A stretch of DNA of 64,000 nt from Streptomyces zagrosensis (GTDB lineage: Bacteria; Actinomycetota; Actinomycetes; Streptomycetales; Streptomycetaceae): the NCBI RefSeq assembly GCF_014203645.1, contig NZ_JACHJL010000011.1, positions 186,001-250,000 on the forward strand. The letters are read 5' to 3'. Below are positions 18,218 to 27,637 of the stretch, piece by piece. The first letter of the stretch is position 1; each line of letters opens with the position of its first letter. Below the pieces are notes generated by a model. That model searched no databases. It was not told where the DNA came from and saw only the letters and a list, made by a program, of their open reading frames with translations. Both the position numbers and the translations under genes were made by a program.

Positions 18218-19599
18218 TGTTCAACCCCTACCGCGTGCAGGAACGTCTGGAACTTCGCACCGGTCTCGGCGGTCTCGGCCTGCGGCGTGGAGGCATCGAC
18301 GACACCGGCGCCCGCGTAGAGGCGCAGCGTGCGCTGCTCCGCCTCCGCGCAGCGGATGGTGACGACCCATTCGCCGTCACCACTGGCATCCTCCCAGCCG
18401 ACCATGCCGGTATACAGACCGCGGTCGAAGGGTTCGAGTTCGCCGATGACCTCGCGGGCCAGGTCGGTCGGCGTTCCGCACACGGCCGGGGTGGGGTGCA
18501 GGGCGCAGGCCAACTCCAGGGCGGACGCGGTGCGCCCAGCGCGCTCGGCCAGCTCGCCGGTAACGGTGGTGGACAGGTGCCACATGGCGGCGGTACGCAC
18601 CAGCGTGGGGCGTTCGGGCACGTTGATGGTGGCGCAGAAGGGGGCGAGTGCGGCACGTACCGCGGCGACGACGACGGCGTGTTCGTGCAGGTCCTTCTCC
18701 GACTCCAGGAGCGCCGCTGCCCTGCGGACGTCCTCGGCGAGGTCGGCGCTGCGCGGCGTGGAGCCCGCCAGCGGGTTGGCGATCAGGTGCCCGCCGCGCC
18801 GGGTGACCAGGAGTTCGGGGCTCGCGCCGAGCAGTGTGCGGCCGGGGCCAGCGGGAAGGGCGAAGGTGTAGCCGCCGGGGTCGCGGCGGGCGAGCCGCTG
18901 CACCATGGCGGGCAGGTCGAGCGCGGTCGGTGAGGTCAGCTCCAGGGTCCTGGCGAGGACGACCTTGCTGAACTCGCCGCGCCGCATGCGGGCCACGGCG
19001 GCAGCAACGGCCGCACCATACGTCTCGGGCTCGGGAACCGGGCGTACGGTCCAGCCGGTGGCCTCGGGCGCGGCGGCGGGCAGCGCGATCAGCGGGTCCT
19101 CGCCGAGCGGCGGCGCCCAGCGGGCAGTTACGGGGACGGCGAGCGCGGCGGGCGCCGACTGATCGAAGGGCACGGCGCCGACGACCAGCGGCGCCCGGTT
19201 GCCGGCGCTCGCCTGTGCGGCCAGCGTCTCGGCGACCCGGCGGGGCAACGGCCGGTCGTCGTGCGGGACCTCGGCGCGTACGCCATGGGTGAGCAGGGTC
19301 CTGGTGGGCGAGGCGAAGAATCGGGCGTCGCCCGCGGTGTAGGCGTCGAGCAGCGCGGTGGCAGCGCCGACCGAGTCGGCGTCCACCGCCCGGGTTTGCC
19401 GCGGCGTGGAGGCAGCGCGTGCTATGCCGCGCGCCGGTTTGACCCTGGTGGTACGGGCCGTGCCGGCTGCGGTGTCCTCCTCGTCACGTGGTGCGCCTGC
19501 GGCGCGTTCCGTGGTCGTCTGGCCGGGCTGCCCGGGGGCAGAGTCCGGCTCGGACGGACCGGCCATCGGGCGCTCGGCGACCTCGCGTGTCGTCGTCAC
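18214..19599 (-). CDS. entC: Isochorismate synthase
   Basis: A protein of about 461 residues of the chorismate-binding family, converting chorismate to isochorismate as the first committed step to 2,3-dihydroxybenzoate. Motifs are GEFSKVVLAR (K212, likely general base), HLIANPLAGSTPR, EKDLHEHAVVV, ALHPTPAVCGTP and GLYTGMVGWED. I chose GTG at 19599 because GGAG lies 5 bases before it; an ATG four codons upstream (19611) has its purine tract touching it. The first 75 residues are Thr/Arg/Ala-rich and outside the fold. A gap of 190 bases separates it from entA, the only sizeable gap in the operon besides the 95 bases before entB. Confidence 0.9.
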
Positions 19600-19789
19600 C
19601 TGCTGCTCCATTCCTTCGGTGCGGTGGCACCGGTCGGGGGGTTGTGGCGCCAGGCCGCGGACTGGCGTGGCCCGCGGCCGGGTTACGGCCCGGGGCGAGG
19701 CCGCCGCCGGCCGCGAGGCGGGTTCGGTCGCGGTGGGTGGGGGTGCCGGGGTGGCAGGGCGGGTGAGGGCGGCGGGTTGGCAGGTTGGG

Positions 19790-20569
19790 TCAGGCGCGCA
19801 GCGTGGCGCCGCCGTCCACGTACAGGTCATGCATCGTGATGTGGCGGGCCCGGTCGGAGACGAGGAAGGCGACCGCCTCGGCGATATCGGACGGTTCGGC
19901 GATCCGGCCGAGCGGGATGCCCACCCGGTAGGAGGCGGGGTCGCCGTCGATGACCCGCAGCGGGGCCTGCGGGTCGGTCCACAACTGCCGCTGCATGGCG
20001 GTGTCGGTTGACCCCGGCGATACGACGTTGCAGCGGACACCGCTGCGGGCCAGTTCCAGGCCAAGGCACTTGGTGAACATGGTGGCGGCGGCCTTGGAAG
20101 CGGCGTAGGCGGCCATGCTGGTACGCGGCACTCCCGCCGCGTTGGAACCGACGGTCACCACGCAGCCGGAGCGGCGTTCGCTCATCAAGCGGGTGACAGC
20201 GCGACAGGTGTGGAAGACGCCGGTGGTGTTGACGGCGAAGGTGTCGTTCCAGTCCTGGTCGGTCAGATCGGCCACCCGGGAGGGGCGGAGCACCCCGGCG
20301 ACGTTGACCAGGATGCCGATCGGGCCGATGGCGGCTTCCACGGTGTCCACGACGGCGTCAATGGCGGCGCTGTCCGTGACGTCGGCGGTGTGCGCGACGA
20401 TCCGGGCGGCGCCGTACTCCTTCTCAAGTAGCGTGATGCCCTCGGCGTTTCGGTCGATGGCGGCGACACGGGCCCCTCGATCGGCGAGAGTCCGGGCCAC
20501 TGCCTCGCCTATGCCCTGGCCCGCGCCGGTGACCAGCGCGATCCGCCCGGCGAGTTCTGGCTGCTGCAC
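19790..20569 (-). CDS. entA: 2,3-dihydro-2,3-dihydroxybenzoate dehydrogenase
   Basis: A 259-residue short-chain dehydrogenase that oxidises 2,3-dihydro-2,3-dihydroxybenzoate to 2,3-dihydroxybenzoate with NAD+. The nucleotide loop is TGAGQGIG (14-21), the catalytic serine is S142, and the YxxxK pair is Y155 and K159. The general SDR sequence is assigned to EntA by its place at the head of the entCEBF-like operon. The start is GTG at 20569. An iron box ends 27 bases upstream, so the operon promoter should be directly under iron control. Confidence 0.9.
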   Translation of the reverse strand: MQQPELAGRIALVTGAGQGIGEAVARTLADRGARVAAIDRNAEGITLLEKEYGAARIVAHTADVTDSAAIDAVVDTVEAAIGPIGILVNVAGVLRPSRVADLTDQDWNDTFAVNTTGVFHTCRAVTRLMSERRSGCVVTVGSNAAGVPRTSMAAYAASKAAATMFTKCLGLELARSGVRCNVVSPGSTDTAMQRQLWTDPQAPLRVIDGDPASYRVGIPLGRIAEPSDIAEAVAFLVSDRARHITMHDLYVDGGATLRA

Positions 20570-20595
20570 GTGATGTCCCCTCGACCTGATCGAAC

Positions 20596-20614
20596 TTAGG
20601 CAACCCTAACTTAA
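20596..20614. promoter_or_regulatory. Iron box before the siderophore synthesis operon
   Basis: TTAGGCAACCCTAACTTAA agrees with TTAGGTTAGGCTAACCTAA at 14 of 19 positions, with an intact left TTAGG and right CTAAC core. It lies 27-45 bases before the entA start, where a bound iron-loaded DmdR/IdeR repressor would block transcription. In high-GC DNA an AT-rich dyad like this is unlikely by chance. Confidence 0.85.
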
Positions 20615-20936
20615 CATGCGTAGCCATTCAGCCCCAGGTGACGGGCCTCTCACGGCAGGCGAGGCCCGCTTCCAGCCGGCCGAGATCCGGGCCTACTGCC
20701 CGACGTTCGGGGCCCGTTGGGCCTTTCGCGTACGGGGGTCTCGCCGCCGAAACCAGTCACCGAAACCAGCCGCCGTAACCGGCGACGGGGACCAGCGGCG
20801 GAAGCCGCCAGCGAGGATGAAGGCGGCGCACACAGCGAACGACGCACGGGGCGGGTGGGGCACGGGGTGCGGGCCGCAGGGCCAGCCCCGCGCGGACGCG
20901 CGGACGCGCGCCGGCAACGAGACCCGGCAACGAGAC

Positions 20937-20981
20937 GGGGCGAGCGGGCGACGGCTCGCGCCACCGGCCCCCGCTCGCCCC
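20937..20981 (-). terminator. Hairpin after fepB
   Basis: GGGGCGAGCGGG (20937-20948) is the exact complement of CCCGCTCGCCCC (20970-20981), a 12-bp stem with a 21-base loop. It starts 11 bases past the stop of the binding-protein gene on the minus strand. The remaining gap up to the entA iron box shows only imperfect CGAAACCAG repeats near 20750 and no gene I trust. Confidence 0.65.
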
Positions 20982-20992
20982 ACCGTGTGGGC

Positions 20993-22066
20993 TTACTTAC
21001 CCATGGCCTGCTGGATGTCCTCCAGCACCGACATGGCCGCGAGGGAGCCACCCAGGCTCGTCCACTTGGAGCCGTCGATCTCCGTCACGTGACCGCCCTT
21101 GACGGCGTCGAGCTGCCGGTAGGCGGGCTTCTTCTTCAGCTCGCCGAACACGTTCGCGTCCTTGCCCTTGGATGCGAGCGTGCCGATGAACAGCCAGTCG
21201 GCGTCGATCTGCTGAATGTCCTCGTCGCTGAGGGGCGTCGAGTGCCCGGCGCCCTTCTTGTTTTGCAGCCCCGGCCGCTTGAAGCCCAGGTCCTTCAGCA
21301 CATCGCTGATGAACACGCCCTGCTGCATGACGGCGGTGCCCTTGGCCGAGTAGCGGGCCACGCTCACCGTCGAACCGGCCTTGTCCCCAAGCGACTTCTT
21401 GACCTCGTCCAACCGCTTGTCGTAGCCGGCCAGAAACGCCTTGGCCGCGGACTGCTTGTTGAGCACCTCACCCGTCAGGTCGAGCGCGGACTTCCAGCTC
21501 TTGTCCTTGCCGATGGTCACCACGGTCGGCGCGACGGTACGGAGCTGCTTGAGGACCTGACCATCGGCGATCTGCCCAGCCAGGATCACATCCGGCTTGG
21601 CGGCGACGACCTTCTCGATGTCGGGACCGGTGACCGCGCCCACGACGTCAATGTCCTTCGCCTTGTCCGCCAGGTACTCCGGCGCACCCTTTTGTCCCCG
21701 GCCCGCCGTCAGGCCAACCGGCTGCACACCGAGGGCAAGCGCGGTGTCGAGGTCCATCTCGCTGAGCGCCACGACCCGCTGGGGAGCTGCGGGCACCTTG
21801 ACCGACGCACCGGTCGCGTCCTTGATCGTCCGCACGTCCCCCTTGACCTTGTCGCCTCCCTTGTCGGAACCGTCCGAGTCGTCGGACCCGCAAGCGGAGA
21901 GCGTAAGGGCGCAGGCGAGCGTGAGGACGGCGACCGCGGTCAGCCGGCTGCGCGCGGACCGCGATCCAGCCGGCCCAACCAGCCCAGCCGGCACAGCCGA
22001 CCCTGCCGGCACAGACACAGCGGACGAAGACCCAGCAGACGAAGAAGAGGACGGGGACGAGGACAT
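20993..22066 (-). CDS. fepB: Ferric-siderophore substrate-binding lipoprotein
   Basis: A 357-residue iron-siderophore-binding protein of the FepB/FhuD type. It has a lipoprotein signal (hydrophobic LTAVAVLTLACALTL, lipobox LSAC with Cys58) followed by an acidic Ser/Asp/Gly linker. The mature part has the two-lobed binding fold (PQRVVALSEMDLDTALALG, DIEKVVAAKPDVILAG). It would sit on the outer face of the membrane and hand the ferric catecholate to the FepDGC importer. The 40 residues before the hydrophobic core are Ser/Ala-rich and unusually long; a later start is possible. GGAG lies 6 bases before the ATG. Divergent to fepD. Confidence 0.9.
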   Translation of the reverse strand: MSSSPSSSSSAGSSSAVSVPAGSAVPAGLVGPAGSRSARSRLTAVAVLTLACALTLSACGSDDSDGSDKGGDKVKGDVRTIKDATGASVKVPAAPQRVVALSEMDLDTALALGVQPVGLTAGRGQKGAPEYLADKAKDIDVVGAVTGPDIEKVVAAKPDVILAGQIADGQVLKQLRTVAPTVVTIGKDKSWKSALDLTGEVLNKQSAAKAFLAGYDKRLDEVKKSLGDKAGSTVSVARYSAKGTAVMQQGVFISDVLKDLGFKRPGLQNKKGAGHSTPLSDEDIQQIDADWLFIGTLASKGKDANVFGELKKKPAYRQLDAVKGGHVTEIDGSKWTSLGGSLAAMSVLEDIQQAMGK

Positions 22067-22222
22067 GCGGTTCTCCGAAGTGTTCAGCCGGCGTACGGGA
22101 GTTCCCGTGGCCGGTGTGGCCGTGCGGCTTCCGCCGCTGGTCACGGCGAGAAAGCGCGCACCACCGGGGCATGGCGATCGACGGGTGGGTCCGGCGACCC
22201 ACCCGGCACCCCGGGTCAACTG

Positions 22223-22241
22223 TGAGGTTAGGCTACCCTCA
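22223..22241. promoter_or_regulatory. Iron box between fepB and fepD
   Basis: TGAGGTTAGGCTACCCTCA agrees with TTAGGTTAGGCTAACCTAA at 16 of 19 positions, the best of the three boxes. It overlaps a possible ATG at 22241. That argues that the real fepD start is the ATG at 22292 and that this is operator, not coding, sequence. It could control both divergent genes. Confidence 0.88.
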
Positions 22242-22291
22242 TGTCCGTTGCGCAAGAGGCCGGGCCTCCCACCGACGTGACGAGGCCCACG

Positions 22292-23326
22292 ATGACCAGG
22301 CACCGCCCCACGGCGTGGGCCACCGCCGCTTTGATCGCGGCCCTGCTCGTGCTGTGCCTGCTCTCTCTACTGATCGGTTCCGGCAAGACGTCGATGGGGC
22401 GCGCGCTCGACTTCGTACTCGGCGACTCGTCGGCCCGTGCCGATGCGGCGCTGCACCTGGCCGTGGTGGACGTACGGCTGCCGCGTACCATCGCCGCCGT
22501 CCTGGTGGGCGTCGCGCTCGGCGCCGCGGGCTGCCTGCTCCAGGCCGTCACCCGCAATCCGCTCGCCGAGACCGGACTGCTCGGCGTCAACTCGGGTGCG
22601 GCGCTCGGCGTCGTCATCGGGCTGACCTACTTCGACGTGAGCTCGGCGTACGGCATCCTCGTCTGGGCGCTGGTCGGCGGCATGGCCGCGAGCGCCGTCG
22701 TCCTGCTGCTCGCCGCATCCGGGCGCGCTGCCGCCTCACCGCTACGGCTGGTGCTGGCCGGGTCCGCGCTCGGCGCCACCTTTCACGGCATGACCTCGTA
22801 CGTACTCCTTGGCACCCAGTCCACGTTCGATGTGTACCGCTACTGGACCATCGGCTCGTTGGCCGGCGTGGAGACGCGTACCGCGCTGTCCATCGCCCCA
22901 CTGATCGTCATCGGCCTGGCCATCGCCTTCGGTTCCAGCCGCCCGTTGTCCGCGCTGGCCCTCGGAGACGACAGCGCCCGGGCGCTCGGCCACCACCCGG
23001 GCCGCATCCGGCTGGTGGTCGCCGCCGCGGTGACGCTGCTCGCCGGGGCCGCGGTGGCGCTCGCCGGGCCGATCGCCTTCCTTGGACTGCTCGCCCCGTA
23101 CGCGGCACGGCTGGTCACCGGGCCACGGCTGACCGCCCAGTTGCTGCTGTCCGCGCTGATCGCCGCCAACATCATGGTCGCTGCCGACATCTTGGCCCGG
23201 ATCGTCATCCGCCCCTGGGAGACCCCCGTGAGCGTCCTGTTGGCACTGCTCGGCGGGCCGCTGCTCATCTGGATCGCCCGCACCAACCGCCTTCTTGGCC
23301 TCGGCACCCCGGGAGCAGGCGCATGA
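22292..23326 (+). CDS. fepD: Ferric-siderophore ABC permease, first subunit
   Basis: A 344-residue FecCD-family permease with about nine to ten membrane segments. It carries the family pattern LPRTIAAVLVGVALGAAGCL, the QAVTRNPLAETGLLGVNSGA stretch, and GPIAFLGLLAPYAARL before the coupling helix. It pairs with FepG to import the ferric catecholate. I start it at 22292, where CGAGG precedes the ATG. An earlier in-frame ATG at 22241 lies inside the iron box and would add 17 non-hydrophobic residues. Its TGA overlaps the ATG of the next permease. Confidence 0.9.
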   Translation: MTRHRPTAWATAALIAALLVLCLLSLLIGSGKTSMGRALDFVLGDSSARADAALHLAVVDVRLPRTIAAVLVGVALGAAGCLLQAVTRNPLAETGLLGVNSGAALGVVIGLTYFDVSSAYGILVWALVGGMAASAVVLLLAASGRAAASPLRLVLAGSALGATFHGMTSYVLLGTQSTFDVYRYWTIGSLAGVETRTALSIAPLIVIGLAIAFGSSRPLSALALGDDSARALGHHPGRIRLVVAAAVTLLAGAAVALAGPIAFLGLLAPYAARLVTGPRLTAQLLLSALIAANIMVAADILARIVIRPWETPVSVLLALLGGPLLIWIARTNRLLGLGTPGAGA

Positions 23327-24483
23327 CGGACCGCGCTACGCACCCGGCGCCGGCCACCCCCGAGCCCGCGCCCGCTCCCGAAGCGGCCCAACCGGCCCCG
23401 GCCACCGGCCGCGCAACGGCCTCGCCGCGTGCGGACTTCGGCAGCGTCGCCCCGAGCGACAGCATCGTGCTGCGTACCGGCACCCTCTCTTGGCTCCTCC
23501 CCTACCGGGCCGCGCTCGTCTCGCTCGGACTCTCGGCCGTCATCGCGGTCATCGTTGCGCTGGCCACCCTGGCCAGTTCGACCGGCATGAGCGTCCGCGC
23601 GTCGCTGAACGGGCTGCTCGGCACCGGCGATCCGCTGACGGTGATGCTCGTTCAGGACTTTCGGCTGCCGCGCATCGTGGTCGGTCTGCTGGTGGGCGCC
23701 GCCTTGGGCATCGCCGGCTGCCTCACCCAGACCCTGGCGGGCAACCGCTTGGCCACCCCGGATGTGATCGGCGTCAACGAGGGCGCCACCGCCGCCGTCG
23801 TCGCCTCCGTGGTGGGCAGTTCCACCGCGATGGTCGGCGACTGGTGGCTCGGCCCGCTGGGCGCGGCGGGTGCGGCGGCCCTGGTGGTGCTGTGCGCGGG
23901 TGGCGCCGGCACCCGCGGTTATCGAGTCCTGGTCGTCGGCATCGGCGTGTCCACCGTCATCGGCGCGGTCAGCGACCTGGTGATGTCCCGCCAGAACGAC
24001 AACACGGCGGGCGGCGTGTTTCTGTGGAGCGTCGGTAGCCTCAGCGGGCGCGATTACGGGGTGGGGGAGCCCCTCGCGCTGTGCTTGCTGGTCCTGGTCC
24101 CGCTGGCGCTGGTTGCCGGGCGGCGGCTGAGCGTGCTGCGCTTCGACGACGACATGGCCGCGGCCCTCGGCCTCAACGTGCCGCTGCTGCGCGGCCTCAC
24201 CCTTGCCCTCGCCGTGGCGCTGGCCGGGGTGGCGGTCGGCATCGGCGGCCCCATCACCTTCGTTGCGCTCGCCTCGCCGATCATCGCCACCCAGTTGTAC
24301 GGGCCGACCCGGGTGCCCATCGTCGGCTCGGCCCTAGCGGGCGCGGCGCTGGTGGCGGCGAGCGACGCACTGGGCCGGGTCGTGGCCCCCGTGGAGATCC
24401 CCGTGGGCGTGGTGACCAGCGTGCTTGGCGGACCGTTCCTGCTATGGGTGCTGTTCGGCGGCTCCTCTTCCAGAAAGGCATGA
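23323..24483 (+). CDS. fepG: Ferric-siderophore ABC permease, second subunit
   Basis: A 386-residue FecCD-family permease. A Pro/Ala-rich, probably disordered N-terminus of about 50 residues precedes the membrane part. Family patterns are FRLPRIVVGLLVGAALGIAG, LTQTLAGNRLATPDVIGVNE and GPITFVALASPIIATQL. It forms the channel with FepD. Its ATG overlaps the fepD stop and its stop overlaps the ATG of the ATPase gene (both ATGA), so the three should be made in fixed ratio. The frame is open much further upstream, but that part lies over fepD and is a shadow. Confidence 0.9.
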   Translation: MTDRATHPAPATPEPAPAPEAAQPAPATGRATASPRADFGSVAPSDSIVLRTGTLSWLLPYRAALVSLGLSAVIAVIVALATLASSTGMSVRASLNGLLGTGDPLTVMLVQDFRLPRIVVGLLVGAALGIAGCLTQTLAGNRLATPDVIGVNEGATAAVVASVVGSSTAMVGDWWLGPLGAAGAAALVVLCAGGAGTRGYRVLVVGIGVSTVIGAVSDLVMSRQNDNTAGGVFLWSVGSLSGRDYGVGEPLALCLLVLVPLALVAGRRLSVLRFDDDMAAALGLNVPLLRGLTLALAVALAGVAVGIGGPITFVALASPIIATQLYGPTRVPIVGSALAGAALVAASDALGRVVAPVEIPVGVVTSVLGGPFLLWVLFGGSSSRKA

Positions 24484-25448
24484 CCGTGGAACTCGTCGTC
24501 GAACGGCTCAAGGCCGGCTACCCGGCGGGCTCAGCCAACAAGAGCGAGCCCGCTCGGCTCGCCGTGCGCGGTGTGGACCTCACCATTGCGGCGGGCCAGG
24601 TCGTGGCGATCGTCGGCCCCAACGGCTGTGGCAAGTCCACGCTGCTGCGCGCCATGGCGCGGCTGCACCAGCCCCATACGGGCACCGTTCAGGTCGGCGG
24701 CGATGACATCTGGCAGTTGCGGCAGCGCCAGGCGGCGCACCGCATCTCGTTGCTCCCGCAGTCCCCGCAGGCGCCCGAGGCGGTGACCGTCGCCGGCCTC
24801 GTACGGTACGGGCGCCACCCCCATCAGGGATTGTTCAGGCAGTGGTCGCGCGAGGACGAGCGTGCGGTGCGCGCAGCGCTGACCGCCACCGGCGTGACCG
24901 ACCTGGCCGACCGGCGCCTTGACCAACTCTCCGGCGGCCAGCGCCAGCGCTGCTGGCTGGCGATGGTGCTGGCGCAGGAGACCCCGGTGGTGCTCCTGGA
25001 CGAGCCCACCAGCGCCCTGGACCTCGGCCATGCGGTGGAGGTGCTGGAGCTGGTGCGCGAGGTGGCCGCCGCCGGTCGCACCGTGGTGATGGTGCTGCAC
25101 GACCTGACCAGCGCAGCCCGCTACGCGGATGTGATCGTGGCGATGTGCGAGGGCACGGTGGTGGCTTACGGCCCGCCCCGCGAGGTGGTGGACGCGGCGC
25201 TGGTACGGCAGTTGTACGGCGTGCCCGCCGACATTCTGGCGGCCCCGGGCGACGGCTCCCCCGTGGTGGTCCCGAGGTCTCGCGCCGCGGTGCCGGCGCA
25301 CGAGGGCCCGGACGCGGCGCGAGCGGCGGAGCAGCAGCCCGGCCGGCACGACAGCTCGCGGGACGCCGAGCAGGACCAACCCGCGCGAACCGGCGCTGCG
25401 GGCACGGGAGAGGCAACGGCCAAGGAGGCGACCCTGCCCACGGGGTGA
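24480..25448 (+). CDS. fepC: Ferric-siderophore ABC transporter ATPase
   Basis: A 322-residue ABC ATPase of the FepC/FhuC class. Walker A is GPNGCGKST, the Q-loop is in ISLLPQSP, the signature is LSGGQRQRC, Walker B is VVLLDEPTSALD and the switch histidine is in VLHDL. It drives import through FepD/FepG. The ATPase ends near residue 260; the last 60 residues are a charged Ala/Glu/Gln tail not expected in FepC. A second start codon (GTG, 24486) follows two codons after the ATG. The operon ends here. Confidence 0.92.
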   Translation: MTVELVVERLKAGYPAGSANKSEPARLAVRGVDLTIAAGQVVAIVGPNGCGKSTLLRAMARLHQPHTGTVQVGGDDIWQLRQRQAAHRISLLPQSPQAPEAVTVAGLVRYGRHPHQGLFRQWSREDERAVRAALTATGVTDLADRRLDQLSGGQRQRCWLAMVLAQETPVVLLDEPTSALDLGHAVEVLELVREVAAAGRTVVMVLHDLTSAARYADVIVAMCEGTVVAYGPPREVVDAALVRQLYGVPADILAAPGDGSPVVVPRSRAAVPAHEGPDAARAAEQQPGRHDSSRDAEQDQPARTGAAGTGEATAKEATLPTG

Positions 25449-25460
25449 GGCCCCGCCGGC

Positions 25461-25510
25461 AGCGTCGGACAACGTCGGACAACGTCGGACAACGTCGGAC
25501 AACGTCGGAC
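25461..25510. repeat. 10-bp tandem repeat, five copies
   Basis: Units AGCGTCGGAC, then AACGTCGGAC four times, start at 25461, 25471, 25481, 25491 and 25501. They fill most of the 71 bases between the convergent stops of fepC and the S9 peptidase gene. The units form no strong hairpin. The copy number is likely variable between strains. Confidence 0.9.
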
Positions 25511-25519
25511 AGCGCCCGG

Positions 25520-27634
25520 TTACGGCGCCAGTTCGACCGGCACAATGCCCTCCGGCGAGAAGCCGAAGACCTGCCCGTACAGCGACAGTTCCGCCTCCAG
25601 CGCCTGGACGATCGACTCCGCACGCCGAAAGCCGTGGCCCTCGCCAGCGAAGGCCAGGTAGGCGTGCGGGATGCCGCGACCCTCGATCGCCGTCAGGAAG
25701 CGTTCGCACTGCACCGGTGGGCAGATCGCGTCGTCGAGCCCCTGGAGCAGGAGGAACGGTGCCCGCAACTGGTCGGCCTGCTGGAGCGGGGAGCGCTCGC
25801 GGTAGCGCTCTGGCACCTCGGCCAACGGCCCGATCAGGCTCTCCAGATACTGCGCCTCGAAGTCGTGGGTGTCATCGGTCGCCCAGCTCACGAGGTCAAG
25901 TACGGGGAAGCTGATGGTGCCGCACGCGTACAGGGAGGTGCTGGTGAGGGAGGCGGCGGTGGTCCAACCGCCCGCGCTGCCGCCGCGGATCGCCAGTCGG
26001 TCAAGGTCAGCGCTGCCATCGGCGGCCAGCGCCTGGGCCGCGGCGGCGCAGTCTTCCACGTCCACCACGCCCCATTGCTCGCGCAGCCGCTCCCGGTAGG
26101 CCCTGCCATAACCGGTCGAACCCCCATAGTTCACCACGACGACGCCGATGCCGCGCGAGGTGAAGTAGGCGACCTCCAGGCTGAGGACCTGCGGCGCGCG
26201 ACTGGTGGGCCCGCCGTGGGCCCACACGACGTAGGGCGGCAGTTCGCCGTCCGGTGCCTGGTGGTTCGGGTTGCGCGGCGGGTAGAGGTGGGTGTGGATG
26301 TCGCGCCCGCCGGGCCCGCTGAAGGTGCGGGACACCGGCTCGGGGTAGTACGCCGGGTCCACCAGATCGGTATGAGCCTCGCCTATCACCCGGGCATGAC
26401 CGGTGCAGGTGTCCAACTCGACGACCTCGTACCCGCTGCTCGGGCTCGCCGCCACACCGATGACCCGGGTGCCGTCCACGGCGAGCGTCGGCTGCCACTC
26501 GGTCCAGGGCCCGACCGCGTCCACCGGCTGTTGTGCACCGGCGCCACTGCCATGACCGGCGGGCCTCGCCGTCGCGTCGTCCTCCGTGACACCCGGGTGC
26601 ACGCTGTCGGCCCGACCCGCGCCCTCGCCTGCCGTGGCGTCCTCGGCACGCGGGTCAAGTATCCCAAGCGACATGGCGCCCCGGCCGTGGAGGACGGCGA
26701 TCAACCCGCTGGCCAGCGGCGCGAACCAGCGAAAGCCGACCTTCCACAGCGGCCCGGCGAATTCCTCGTCGCGCGGGCAGAGATTGACCGCGACCCCGCT
26801 GCGTGGATCGACTCGGTGCAGGTTCCACCAGCCGGTACGGTCGCTCGCGGCGATCAGCGTGCCATCGGCCGCCCATTCGGCCTGGGCGATGGACTCGGCG
26901 GGCCCACCGAGCAAGGTCCGTACGCCCTTCAGCGCCCCGTCTTCGCTCACGTCTGCGATCTTCAACTCGGTGCCGTCCCACGGCATCCGGGGGTGGTCCC
27001 AGGCGATCCACACCGCGTGCCGCCCGTCCGGCGACAGCCGCGGCCCGGTGAGGAAGCGGTGCACGTCGTTGGTGAGTTCGCGGATGACGGTCCGGTCGTT
27101 CGCGGCCGAACCATCGAGCGGTACGGCGGCGAGTACGCGGCGCACATCCGTTGGCGCGGGCCCGGTGAACTCTTCCAGGACGCCCCACACCTCAGCGCGG
27201 TCGGCCAGCAACACCAGATCGACCCAGCGCAGCCCGCCCCCAACAGCCGAGAGGGGGGTGAGCGGCCGGGGCTCGGCGGCTTCGGCGTCGGGCGTGCCGG
27301 GGGCGTCCGGCTCGTACGCGTACAGCCGCTGGTCGTCGAAGTTGCTGAACACCAGCAGCGGTCCACCCGCGGCGCGCGCGGTGGCGACCCAAGGGGCGCC
27401 GCCGTACTCCATGACCCGGCTGCGGACGTTCCACGGCGGAGGCAGCACCACCTGTTCACCAGCCCCCGCCCGGCTGCGGATCAGCGTGCGACGACCGCTC
27501 TCCTCGGGGCGCGGCGCCGTCCACCACACCTCGTCACCGACCACCCCCACATCCTCCGGGCCACCCGTGTGCGCCGCGGTGAGCGCCGCACCGATCGGGG
27601 ACCGCCAAGCTCCGTACGGGGCCGTGGACACCAT
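25520..27634 (-). CDS. S9-family serine peptidase (prolyl oligopeptidase / acylaminoacyl peptidase type)
   Basis: A 704-residue cytoplasmic-looking peptidase. The first about 420 residues are a beta-propeller-like region with no signal peptide. The C-terminal alpha/beta hydrolase has VVWAHGGPTS, VVVNYGGSTGYGRAYRE, the nucleophile in RGGSAGGW (Ser553), the aspartate in QGLDDAICPP and the histidine in GEGHGF. It cleaves dipeptides, acylated residues or short peptides. It is the last gene of a three-gene peptidase operon, starting 3 bases after the M20 gene stop. A 40-residue Gly/Ala-rich insert (about residue 340) interrupts the propeller. Confidence 0.88.
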   Translation of the reverse strand: MVSTAPYGAWRSPIGAALTAAHTGGPEDVGVVGDEVWWTAPRPEESGRRTLIRSRAGAGEQVVLPPPWNVRSRVMEYGGAPWVATARAAGGPLLVFSNFDDQRLYAYEPDAPGTPDAEAAEPRPLTPLSAVGGGLRWVDLVLLADRAEVWGVLEEFTGPAPTDVRRVLAAVPLDGSAANDRTVIRELTNDVHRFLTGPRLSPDGRHAVWIAWDHPRMPWDGTELKIADVSEDGALKGVRTLLGGPAESIAQAEWAADGTLIAASDRTGWWNLHRVDPRSGVAVNLCPRDEEFAGPLWKVGFRWFAPLASGLIAVLHGRGAMSLGILDPRAEDATAGEGAGRADSVHPGVTEDDATARPAGHGSGAGAQQPVDAVGPWTEWQPTLAVDGTRVIGVAASPSSGYEVVELDTCTGHARVIGEAHTDLVDPAYYPEPVSRTFSGPGGRDIHTHLYPPRNPNHQAPDGELPPYVVWAHGGPTSRAPQVLSLEVAYFTSRGIGVVVVNYGGSTGYGRAYRERLREQWGVVDVEDCAAAAQALAADGSADLDRLAIRGGSAGGWTTAASLTSTSLYACGTISFPVLDLVSWATDDTHDFEAQYLESLIGPLAEVPERYRERSPLQQADQLRAPFLLLQGLDDAICPPVQCERFLTAIEGRGIPHAYLAFAGEGHGFRRAESIVQALEAELSLYGQVFGFSPEGIVPVELAP

Positions 27635-27637
27635 CTT

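Noticed and set aside
20616..21092. Plus-strand frame starting just after the entA iron box
   Set aside because: It overlaps the end of fepB and has Arg/Pro-biased sequence with no fold; the box is well explained by entA.
22114..23322. Long upstream extension of the fepG frame
   Set aside because: It runs over fepD in another frame; fepG starts naturally at the ATGA overlap at 23323.
25461..25510. CRISPR-like array
   Set aside because: Units are 10 bp with no spacers; it is a simple tandem repeat. No cas genes are present.
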